Assembly (NCBI GenBank): GCA_008828725.1
Contig: MEHQ01002284.1
Coordinates: 48,024-112,023, forward strand
Direction: 5' to 3'
Source: Saccharina japonica
Taxonomy: Eukaryota > Sar > Phaeophyceae > Laminariales > Laminariaceae
Length of the DNA stretch: 64,000 bases
Shown: positions 1-9,953 of the stretch, piece by piece
How positions within the stretch are numbered: position 1 is the first letter of the stretch
Layout: each line of letters opens with the position of its first letter
The notes under the pieces: generated by a model
Database searches by the model: none
The model's input: the letters and a program-made list of their open reading frames with translations, nothing else
Told to the model about the DNA's origin: nothing
Program-made: the position numbers and the translations under genes

Positions 1-276
1 AGAGCTTAAACACCTCCTGGCCCGGCCCGACCCGACCCGTGAGATTTCAAAGATTCCCGTGACACGACCGGGCCAGGCCATGACCCGGGACGAGACCTGC
101 AAAAACACTCACAAAAAAAAACCAGCAGTGTACCCCATCCGCGACGGACTGGTAATAACGCCATTTGTCGTGGAAAACCGATACAACACCAAGCAACCGA
201 CCCTTTTGGGTTGTGTTTCTCCCCCACACACACACTTTAACCCAGCTTGGTTACGCTTTTCAGCATAGGCCTAAAC

Positions 277-295
277 CTCTCTCTTATACACATCT
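277..295. other. Nextera mosaic-end-like 19-mer at gap edge
   Basis: This 19-base stretch agrees with the Tn5/Nextera mosaic-end adaptor at 18 of 19 positions; only the third base differs (C for G). It ends ten bases before the run of N. The position suggests adaptor sequence left at a contig edge, although a chance genomic match is possible. Confidence 0.55.
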
Positions 296-305
296 CTAAG
301 GCCTT

Positions 306-572
306 NNNNNNNNNNNNNNNNNNNNNNNNNNNNNNNNNNNNNNNNNNNNNNNNNNNNNNNNNNNNNNNNNNNNNNNNNNNNNNNNNNNNNNNNNNNNNNN
401 NNNNNNNNNNNNNNNNNNNNNNNNNNNNNNNNNNNNNNNNNNNNNNNNNNNNNNNNNNNNNNNNNNNNNNNNNNNNNNNNNNNNNNNNNNNNNNNNNNNN
501 NNNNNNNNNNNNNNNNNNNNNNNNNNNNNNNNNNNNNNNNNNNNNNNNNNNNNNNNNNNNNNNNNNNNNNNN
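306..572. other. Assembly gap
   Basis: This is a run of 267 N. Nothing can be said about its content, and any reading frame drawn across it is meaningless. Confidence 1.
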
Positions 573-1190
573 GGTTAGCCTTGTGGTCGTCGAGGGGGGG
601 GGGGTGGTAATACATTGTGTATACCACTTGACATGGCATAAGGGAGCCAACGAGGCGGCGTTGTAGGCATCGTGTATGTGTATGACTGACTGTGCACCTG
701 GTTTGATGCATGCTGCAGTGCACTACTGTAGCTACAACCATTTTTCTGTTTGTTATATTTTTTTCTGTTGGTTCACTTTGGTACAACAGCAACAACAACA
801 ACGATAATCAACAAAACAAAAACACCAGCAACATTTTGTCAAGAGTCTCAACTCACCAGCAGATCCTCCCGTTCTTGTCCCGACCTTCCTCCCACATCCT
901 CGCGAAGGTTCAAGCCTCTGTTTCTTGTTCAATGTACGGTAGTAGTCCTTATCCGCCCCTTTCTGCGAAGCTACAGCTATGAAAGGCCCCCTTCAACCAC
1001 CAAAACAATTTTGGTCGTCCGTCCGTACATAGCGCAAAGGCAGAGGGAATGGTTTCGTTTTTTTTCAGTAAAAAAACAGGGGCGTGGGAGCGAACTCGAG
1101 ATAAATGAACGAATACACGAAATAGACAATCAGAGATAAAGGGAGGGTTGAAACAAGGGCAACAGGTGGAGCAGATAGATGCGTATCACG
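573..1190. other. Non-coding stretch, nothing recognised
   Basis: The stretch opens with a poly-G tract (about 590-602) and includes a CAA-rich patch near 785-830. No reading frame has protein-like character and I see no transposon ends. Confidence 0.6.
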
Positions 1191-1194
1191 CAAG

Positions 1195-1445
1195 GACTCA
1201 CCCCACGGTAGGGGCGTAGCATACTTTTCTGAGCTCCTCACATGAGGAGCTCAATATCTCACCCGAAACATGACCCCGGAGACATTGGACTACCCGATCA
1301 AAACTTCCAATGCGGTAGTCCAAAACAAAATACGCCAGTAAAATGACAATAGTATCCGGTGGTTACTCGCGTGAGGAGCTCAGCCGGTCAGACAATATTG
1401 AGCCAGAAAGTGGTAGCCCTACCGTGGGATTGCTCGCCAGGAAGC
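1195..1445. mobile_element. GAC-MITE family, diverged copy 1
   Basis: Both edges carry inverted CCCACGGTAGGG-type repeats, equivalent to the GCTACGATAGAGG termini of the better copies at 18.05, 20.43, 42.25 and 62.93 kb. Inside is the family hallmark TGAGCTCCTCACATGAGGAGC palindrome near the left end, with a second GTGAGGAGCTC on the right. It has no coding capacity. I see no convincing target-site duplication. The right half (GAGGAGCTC...GTGGGATTGCTC) recurs at 24.75 and 26.18 kb, which defines a subfamily. Confidence 0.55.
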
Positions 1446-1659
1446 ACATACATACTATACGTACATGTTAAACAGCACCGGAGGGGGAGTTCTACGTACA
1501 ACAGTAGTAGGCTTCGTGCATAATAAAGTCTACCGGGTAATATTATACGTAATGTATAAAACAGCTGCCGCTAGCGCAACATGATATTTGCAACTGTCGT
1601 CAACTTGTGTGCGTAACGCGGTCGGGTGATGTTACGGGGATTTCGAAAGGGGGGCGCAG

Positions 1660-1910
1660 TAATTTTTTGGGCGATTTCTTATCGGAGCCAGCCATGAATT
1701 TCCAATTTTTCCAACCTAATTTTTTCGCGCAATTTTCTGTATTTCCATTTTTTCCATTTTTTTTTCCGCGTTCCAACCATTTGGCCCTCTGAAGAATTTC
1801 CAAAAAATTGAAATATTTCCTCTTCTCCTTTTTTATTTTACAGTAGGCATGCAGTAGGACAAAAAATATTGGAAATTATGGAAAAAAGTTGCTCGATACG
1901 AATGTGGCCC
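1660..1910. mobile_element. A/T-rich Tourist-like MITE, partial copy
   Basis: The right end reads GGAAAAAAGTTGCTCGATAC and then GGCCC, followed by TTA. It matches the right end of the complete element at 48063-48304. The interior repeats TTTCCA/TGGAAA words in the same way. No matching left terminus is visible, so the copy is truncated or strongly diverged there. Confidence 0.55.
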
Positions 1911-2225
1911 TTAGCGCGCTCAAAAATACATACCCTGATACTCGCATTCCCTCGTAAATAAATGTCCTATTTTTGGTATCCTTGTGAAGAAGAAAATATA
2001 AACTGTTCTGTTTGAACAAGTTGCATAAAGACTTCTTCTCAGTATCATACGTGCCGCCCCCACAAGTAAGTGCAGTGTAGTAGTAGTAAATACTTCAGTA
2101 CTCAAGTGCGGTGTAAATTCTTCCGTGCTGTAAGCGCCGTGTAGATACTTTCAAAATACCCAACTCTCACTGCCGCAGTGTAAATACTTTCTTCACTACG
2201 TACTCTCACCTGCAGTGTAAATGTA
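1911..2225. other. Non-coding stretch with degenerate repeats
   Basis: From about 2060 to 2225 a loose motif GCAGTGTAAATACTT recurs roughly every 40-60 bases, which suggests a weak tandem array leading into the minisatellite. No gene is recognised. Confidence 0.4.
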
Positions 2226-2673
2226 CACACGTGGACATTCGGCTATACCCTGTGGACACCCTGTCAGGGTCGGCACCCTGTGATGACCCTGTGACGACCC
2301 TGTACAGGGTGTCGAACCCTGTACAGGGTATGCTGTGACACCCTGCCAAGGTCAACACCCTTTGCAGGGTACGCTCAACAGACCCTGCACAGGGTGAAGA
2401 CCTTGGCAAGGTGTTGGGGCGAGACCCTGCACAGGGTCTGCACCCTGTACAGGGTCTGGAGGCCTTACCTTGACAGGGTCGATACCCTGTACAGGGTCAA
2501 TCACGGAGACCTTTACAGGGTCTACACCCTGTACAGGGTTTGGAGGGCTTACCTTGACAGGGTCGATACCCTGTACAGGGTCAATCACGGAGACCTTTAC
2601 AGGGTCTACACCCTGTACAGGGTTTGGAGGGCTTACCTTGACAGGGTCGATACCCTGTACAGGGTCAATCACG
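2226..2673. repeat. Palindromic CCCTGTACAGGG minisatellite with 84-bp higher-order unit
   Basis: The palindrome ACCCTGTACAGGGT and half-site variants (ACCCTGNNNAGGGT) recur every 15-30 bases. From 2465 the array settles into an 84-bp unit, with TTACCTTGACAGGGTC beginning at 2465, 2549 and 2633. Because 84 is a multiple of three, several frames stay open across it on both strands; these are by-products of the repeat, not genes. Confidence 0.9.
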
Positions 2674-2674
2674 N

Positions 2675-5600
2675 GCTGCAGCAGTCCTCCACGTTATCGT
2701 CAGGTGGCTGCGCCGTCGCTTTGCACAGCTGCACTTCCCACTTCCCATGTAAAGCTCAGTACGAGTACGTCAGGCGCTTGCGCACAACGCAGCTTAAATC
2801 AGCGTCCTCCACATTATCGCCGGGTGCTAGCGCACAACGCAGCGTATATCACCTAGGCTCAGCAGCAGCAGCACAGCAGCAGCAGCACAGCAGCACGCTG
2901 CTGCAGCAGTCCTCCACGTTATCGTCAGGTGGCTGCGCCGTCGCTTTGCACAGCTGCACTTCCCACTTCCCATGTAAAGCTCAGTACGAGTACGTCAGGC
3001 GCTTGCGCACAACGCAGCTTAAATCAGCGTCCTCCACATTATCGCCGGGTGCTAGCGCACAACGCAGCGTATATCACCTAGGCTCAGCAGCAGCAGCACA
3101 GCAGCAGCAGCACAGCAGCACGCTGCTGCAGCAGTCCTCCACGTTATCGTCAGGTGGCTGCGCCGTCGCTTTGCACAGCTGCACTTCCCACTTCCCATGT
3201 AAAGCTCAGTACGAGTACGTCAGGCGCTTGCGCACAACGCAGCTTAAATCAGCGTCCTCCACATTATCGCCGGGTGCTAGCGCACAACGCAGCGTATATC
3301 ACCTAGGCTCAGCAGCAGCAGCACAGCAGCAGCAGCACAGCAGCACGCTGCTGCAGCAGTCCTCCACGTTATCGTCAGGTGGCTGCGCCGTCGCTTTGCA
3401 CAGCTGCACTTCCCACTTCCCATGTAAAGCTCAGTACGAGTACGTCAGGCGCTTGCGCACAACGCAGCTTAAATCAGCGTCCTCCACATTATCGCCGGGT
3501 GCTAGCGCACAACGCAGCGTATATCACCTAGGCTCAGCAGCAGCAGCACAGCAGCAGCAGCACAGCAGCACGCTGCTGCAGCAGTCCTCCACGTTATCGT
3601 CAGGTGGCTGCGCCGTCGCTTTGCACAGCTGCACTTCCCACTTCCCATGTAAAGCTCAGTACGAGTACGTCAGGCGCTTGCGCACAACGCAGCTTAAATC
3701 AGCGTCCTCCACATTATCGCCGGGTGCTAGCGCACAACGCAGCGTATATCACCTAGGCTCAGCAGCAGCAGCACAGCAGCAGCAGCACAGCAGCACGCTG
3801 CTGCAGCAGTCCTCCACGTTATCGTCAGGTGGCTGCGCCGTCGCTTTGCACAGCTGCACTTCCCACTTCCCATGTAAAGCTCAGTACGAGTACGTCAGGC
3901 GCTTGCGCACAACGCAGCTTAAATCAGCGTCCTCCACATTATCGCCGGGTGCTAGCGCACAACGCAGCGTATATCACCTAGGCTCAGCAGCAGCAGCACA
4001 GCAGCAGCAGCACAGCAGCACGCTGCTGCAGCAGTCCTCCACGTTATCGTCAGGTGGCTGCGCCGTCGCTTTGCACAGCTGCACTTCCCACTTCCCATGT
4101 AAAGCTCAGTACGAGTACGTCAGGCGCTTGCGCACAACGCAGCTTAAATCAGCGTCCTCCACATTATCGCCGGGTGCTAGCGCACAACGCAGCGTATATC
4201 ACCTAGGCTCAGCAGCAGCAGCACAGCAGCAGCAGCACAGCAGCACGCTGCTGCAGCAGTCCTCCACGTTATCGTCAGGTGGCTGCGCCGTCGCTTTGCA
4301 CAGCTGCACTTCCCACTTCCCATGTAAAGCTCAGTACGAGTACGTCAGGCGCTTGCGCACAACGCAGCTTAAATCAGCGTCCTCCACATTATCGCCGGGT
4401 GCTAGCGCACAACGCAGCGTATATCACCTAGGCTCAGCAGCAGCAGCACAGCAGCAGCAGCACAGCAGCACGCTGCTGCAGCAGTCCTCCACGTTATCGT
4501 CAGGTGGCTGCGCCGTCGCTTTGCACAGCTGCACTTCCCACTTCCCATGTAAAGCTCAGTACGAGTACGTCAGGCGCTTGCGCACAACGCAGCTTAAATC
4601 AGCGTCCTCCACATTATCGCCGGGTGCTAGCGCACAACGCAGCGTATATCACCTAGGCTCAGCAGCAGCAGCACAGCAGCAGCAGCACAGCAGCACGCTG
4701 CTGCAGCAGTCCTCCACGTTATCGTCAGGTGGCTGCGCCGTCGCTTTGCACAGCTGCACTTCCCACTTCCCATGTAAAGCTCAGTACGAGTACGTCAGGC
4801 GCTTGCGCACAACGCAGCTTAAATCAGCGTCCTCCACATTATCGCCGGGTGCTAGCGCACAACGCAGCGTATATCACCTAGGCTCAGCAGCAGCAGCACA
4901 GCAGCAGCAGCACAGCAGCACGCTGCTGCAGCAGTCCTCCACGTTATCGTCAGGTGGCTGCGCCGTCGCTTTGCACAGCTGCACTTCCCACTTCCCATGT
5001 AAAGCTCAGTACGAGTACGTCAGGCGCTTGCGCACAACGCAGCTTAAATCAGCGTCCTCCACATTATCGCCGGGTGCTAGCGCACAACGCAGCGTATATC
5101 ACCTAGGCTCAGCAGCAGCAGCACAGCAGCAGCAGCACAGCAGCACGCTGCTGCAGCAGTCCTCCACGTTATCGTCAGGTGGCTGCGCCGTCGCTTTGCA
5201 CAGCTGCACTTCCCACTTCCCATGTAAAGCTCAGTACGAGTACGTCAGGCGCTTGCGCACAACGCAGCTTAAATCAGCGTCCTCCACATTATCGCCGGGT
5301 GCTAGCGCACAACGCAGCGTATATCACCTAGGCTCAGCAGCAGCAGCACAGCAGCAGCAGCACAGCAGCACGCTGCTGCAGCAGTCCTCCACGTTATCGT
5401 CAGGTGGCTGCGCCGTCGCTTTGCACAGCTGCACTTCCCACTTCCCATGTAAAGCTCAGTACGAGTACGTCAGGCGCTTGCGCACAACGCAGCTTAAATC
5501 AGCGTCCTCCACATTATCGCCGGGTGCTAGCGCACAACGCAGCGTATATCACCTAGGCTCAGCAGCAGCAGCACAGCAGCAGCAGCACAGCAGCACGCTG

Positions 5601-8600
5601 CTGCAGCAGTCCTCCACGTTATCGTCAGGTGGCTGCGCCGTCGCTTTGCACAGCTGCACTTCCCACTTCCCATGTAAAGCTCAGTACGAGTACGTCAGGC
5701 GCTTGCGCACAACGCAGCTTAAATCAGCGTCCTCCACATTATCGCCGGGTGCTAGCGCACAACGCAGCGTATATCACCTAGGCTCAGCAGCAGCAGCACA
5801 GCAGCAGCAGCACAGCAGCACGCTGCTGCAGCAGTCCTCCACGTTATCGTCAGGTGGCTGCGCCGTCGCTTTGCACAGCTGCACTTCCCACTTCCCATGT
5901 AAAGCTCAGTACGAGTACGTCAGGCGCTTGCGCACAACGCAGCTTAAATCAGCGTCCTCCACATTATCGCCGGGTGCTAGCGCACAACGCAGCGTATATC
6001 ACCTAGGCTCAGCAGCAGCAGCACAGCAGCAGCAGCACAGCAGCACGCTGCTGCAGCAGTCCTCCACGTTATCGTCAGGTGGCTGCGCCGTCGCTTTGCA
6101 CAGCTGCACTTCCCACTTCCCATGTAAAGCTCAGTACGAGTACGTCAGGCGCTTGCGCACAACGCAGCTTAAATCAGCGTCCTCCACATTATCGCCGGGT
6201 GCTAGCGCACAACGCAGCGTATATCACCTAGGCTCAGCAGCAGCAGCACAGCAGCAGCAGCACAGCAGCACGCTGCTGCAGCAGTCCTCCACGTTATCGT
6301 CAGGTGGCTGCGCCGTCGCTTTGCACAGCTGCACTTCCCACTTCCCATGTAAAGCTCAGTACGAGTACGTCAGGCGCTTGCGCACAACGCAGCTTAAATC
6401 AGCGTCCTCCACATTATCGCCGGGTGCTAGCGCACAACGCAGCGTATATCACCTAGGCTCAGCAGCAGCAGCACAGCAGCAGCAGCACAGCAGCACGCTG
6501 CTGCAGCAGTCCTCCACGTTATCGTCAGGTGGCTGCGCCGTCGCTTTGCACAGCTGCACTTCCCACTTCCCATGTAAAGCTCAGTACGAGTACGTCAGGC
6601 GCTTGCGCACAACGCAGCTTAAATCAGCGTCCTCCACATTATCGCCGGGTGCTAGCGCACAACGCAGCGTATATCACCTAGGCTCAGCAGCAGCAGCACA
6701 GCAGCAGCAGCACAGCAGCACGCTGCTGCAGCAGTCCTCCACGTTATCGTCAGGTGGCTGCGCCGTCGCTTTGCACAGCTGCACTTCCCACTTCCCATGT
6801 AAAGCTCAGTACGAGTACGTCAGGCGCTTGCGCACAACGCAGCTTAAATCAGCGTCCTCCACATTATCGCCGGGTGCTAGCGCACAACGCAGCGTATATC
6901 ACCTAGGCTCAGCAGCAGCAGCACAGCAGCAGCAGCACAGCAGCACGCTGCTGCAGCAGTCCTCCACGTTATCGTCAGGTGGCTGCGCCGTCGCTTTGCA
7001 CAGCTGCACTTCCCACTTCCCATGTAAAGCTCAGTACGAGTACGTCAGGCGCTTGCGCACAACGCAGCTTAAATCAGCGTCCTCCACATTATCGCCGGGT
7101 GCTAGCGCACAACGCAGCGTATATCACCTAGGCTCAGCAGCAGCAGCACAGCAGCAGCAGCACAGCAGCACGCTGCTGCAGCAGTCCTCCACGTTATCGT
7201 CAGGTGGCTGCGCCGTCGCTTTGCACAGCTGCACTTCCCACTTCCCATGTAAAGCTCAGTACGAGTACGTCAGGCGCTTGCGCACAACGCAGCTTAAATC
7301 AGCGTCCTCCACATTATCGCCGGGTGCTAGCGCACAACGCAGCGTATATCACCTAGGCTCAGCAGCAGCAGCACAGCAGCAGCAGCACAGCAGCACGCTG
7401 CTGCAGCAGTCCTCCACGTTATCGTCAGGTGGCTGCGCCGTCGCTTTGCACAGCTGCACTTCCCACTTCCCATGTAAAGCTCAGTACGAGTACGTCAGGC
7501 GCTTGCGCACAACGCAGCTTAAATCAGCGTCCTCCACATTATCGCCGGGTGCTAGCGCACAACGCAGCGTATATCACCTAGGCTCAGCAGCAGCAGCACA
7601 GCAGCAGCAGCACAGCAGCACGCTGCTGCAGCAGTCCTCCACGTTATCGTCAGGTGGCTGCGCCGTCGCTTTGCACAGCTGCACTTCCCACTTCCCATGT
7701 AAAGCTCAGTACGAGTACGTCAGGCGCTTGCGCACAACGCAGCTTAAATCAGCGTCCTCCACATTATCGCCGGGTGCTAGCGCACAACGCAGCGTATATC
7801 ACCTAGGCTCAGCAGCAGCAGCACAGCAGCAGCAGCACAGCAGCACGCTGCTGCAGCAGTCCTCCACGTTATCGTCAGGTGGCTGCGCCGTCGCTTTGCA
7901 CAGCTGCACTTCCCACTTCCCATGTAAAGCTCAGTACGAGTACGTCAGGCGCTTGCGCACAACGCAGCTTAAATCAGCGTCCTCCACATTATCGCCGGGT
8001 GCTAGCGCACAACGCAGCGTATATCACCTAGGCTCAGCAGCAGCAGCACAGCAGCAGCAGCACAGCAGCACGCTGCTGCAGCAGTCCTCCACGTTATCGT
8101 CAGGTGGCTGCGCCGTCGCTTTGCACAGCTGCACTTCCCACTTCCCATGTAAAGCTCAGTACGAGTACGTCAGGCGCTTGCGCACAACGCAGCTTAAATC
8201 AGCGTCCTCCACATTATCGCCGGGTGCTAGCGCACAACGCAGCGTATATCACCTAGGCTCAGCAGCAGCAGCACAGCAGCAGCAGCACAGCAGCACGCTG
8301 CTGCAGCAGTCCTCCACGTTATCGTCAGGTGGCTGCGCCGTCGCTTTGCACAGCTGCACTTCCCACTTCCCATGTAAAGCTCAGTACGAGTACGTCAGGC
8401 GCTTGCGCACAACGCAGCTTAAATCAGCGTCCTCCACATTATCGCCGGGTGCTAGCGCACAACGCAGCGTATATCACCTAGGCTCAGCAGCAGCAGCACA
8501 GCAGCAGCAGCACAGCAGCACGCTGCTGCAGCAGTCCTCCACGTTATCGTCAGGTGGCTGCGCCGTCGCTTTGCACAGCTGCACTTCCCACTTCCCATGT

Positions 8601-9520
8601 AAAGCTCAGTACGAGTACGTCAGGCGCTTGCGCACAACGCAGCTTAAATCAGCGTCCTCCACATTATCGCCGGGTGCTAGCGCACAACGCAGCGTATATC
8701 ACCTAGGCTCAGCAGCAGCAGCACAGCAGCAGCAGCACAGCAGCACGCTGCTGCAGCAGTCCTCCACGTTATCGTCAGGTGGCTGCGCCGTCGCTTTGCA
8801 CAGCTGCACTTCCCACTTCCCATGTAAAGCTCAGTACGAGTACGTCAGGCGCTTGCGCACAACGCAGCTTAAATCAGCGTCCTCCACATTATCGCCGGGT
8901 GCTAGCGCACAACGCAGCGTATATCACCTAGGCTCAGCAGCAGCAGCACAGCAGCAGCAGCACAGCAGCACGCTGCTGCAGCAGTCCTCCACGTTATCGT
9001 CAGGTGGCTGCGCCGTCGCTTTGCACAGCTGCACTTCCCACTTCCCATGTAAAGCTCAGTACGAGTACGTCAGGCGCTTGCGCACAACGCAGCTTAAATC
9101 AGCGTCCTCCACATTATCGCCGGGTGCTAGCGCACAACGCAGCGTATATCACCTAGGCTCAGCAGCAGCAGCACAGCAGCAGCAGCACAGCAGCACGCTG
9201 CTGCAGCAGTCCTCCACGTTATCGTCAGGTGGCTGCGCCGTCGCTTTGCACAGCTGCACTTCCCACTTCCCATGTAAAGCTCAGTACGAGTACGTCAGGC
9301 GCTTGCGCACAACGCAGCTTAAATCAGCGTCCTCCACATTATCGCCGGGTGCTAGCGCACAACGCAGCGTATATCACCTAGGCTCAGCAGCAGCAGCACA
9401 GCAGCAGCAGCACAGCAGCACGCTGCTGCAGCAGTCCTCCACGTTATCGTCAGGTGGTTGCGCCGTCGCTTTGCACAGCTGCACTTCCCACTTCCCATGT
9501 AAAGCTCAGTACGAGTACGT
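2675..9520. repeat. 225-bp satellite array, about 30.4 units
   Basis: The unit runs from GCTGCAGCAGTCCTCC through a CAG-rich stretch and repeats with an exact 225-base spacing (for example CCTCCACG at 2686, 2911 and 3136). By eye all units are identical except the last, which has C-to-T at 9458. Within the unit, GCGCACAACGCAGC occurs twice and CCTCCACRTTATCG occurs twice, so it was itself built from shorter related blocks. It also holds a GCAGCA-CGC-TGCTGC hairpin. A single N at 2674 sits exactly where the array meets the upstream minisatellite, so both copy number and junction are uncertain. One frame is open through the whole array because 225 is divisible by three. Confidence 0.97.
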
Positions 9521-9953
9521 CCGACACAATAATCGCCTCGACCCAGAGCTGATATTACCTAGTCGGGTTAAGTATCGAATGTGTATAACTTTATCTAGCC
9601 AAAGGCTACAGAGTCAAATTTCTATGCCAGGTGTAACATGAAGTAGAGGGATTGATGGGCTACAGAGCCAAATCGTGTTTGGAGTCGAACTAAGTAGGGG
9701 AGGGGATTACTAAAAAAAGATGGAATTAGACCTCGAAACAGAGTTGAAAGGCAGGGGATTTGGGAAATTAAATAATTTCCGCGACAGAGCCCAGTAACTA
9801 AAGTCACTGGGAATAGGCAAGATAGGCACAAAAATCGCGTTCAGGCACGCTGTTTTCAGAAAAGGTCATTCAGGCATTATTTCAGGCATGCCTTAAAGGC
9901 CTGGGCCTAATACCTGGTACCTGGTACCTGGTACCATATCATACGCTTAGACC
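9521..9953. other. Non-coding stretch flanking the satellite
   Basis: No gene is seen. Small structures are a CCCAGTAACT-AAAG-TCACTGGG imperfect hairpin near 9789-9812 and a short array of TACCTGG (period 7) at 9911-9935. Confidence 0.5.

Noticed and set aside
237-801. Three frames crossing the N run
   Set aside because: They are open only because N cannot encode a stop.
2675-9520. CRISPR-like array
   Set aside because: The 225-bp units are contiguous with no variable spacers, and the sequence is clearly eukaryotic.
2394-9641. A giant 2,415-codon repeat protein gene
   Set aside because: It begins in one minisatellite, crosses an N and runs through a satellite whose length is a multiple of three. 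Openness follows from the period and is not evidence for a gene.
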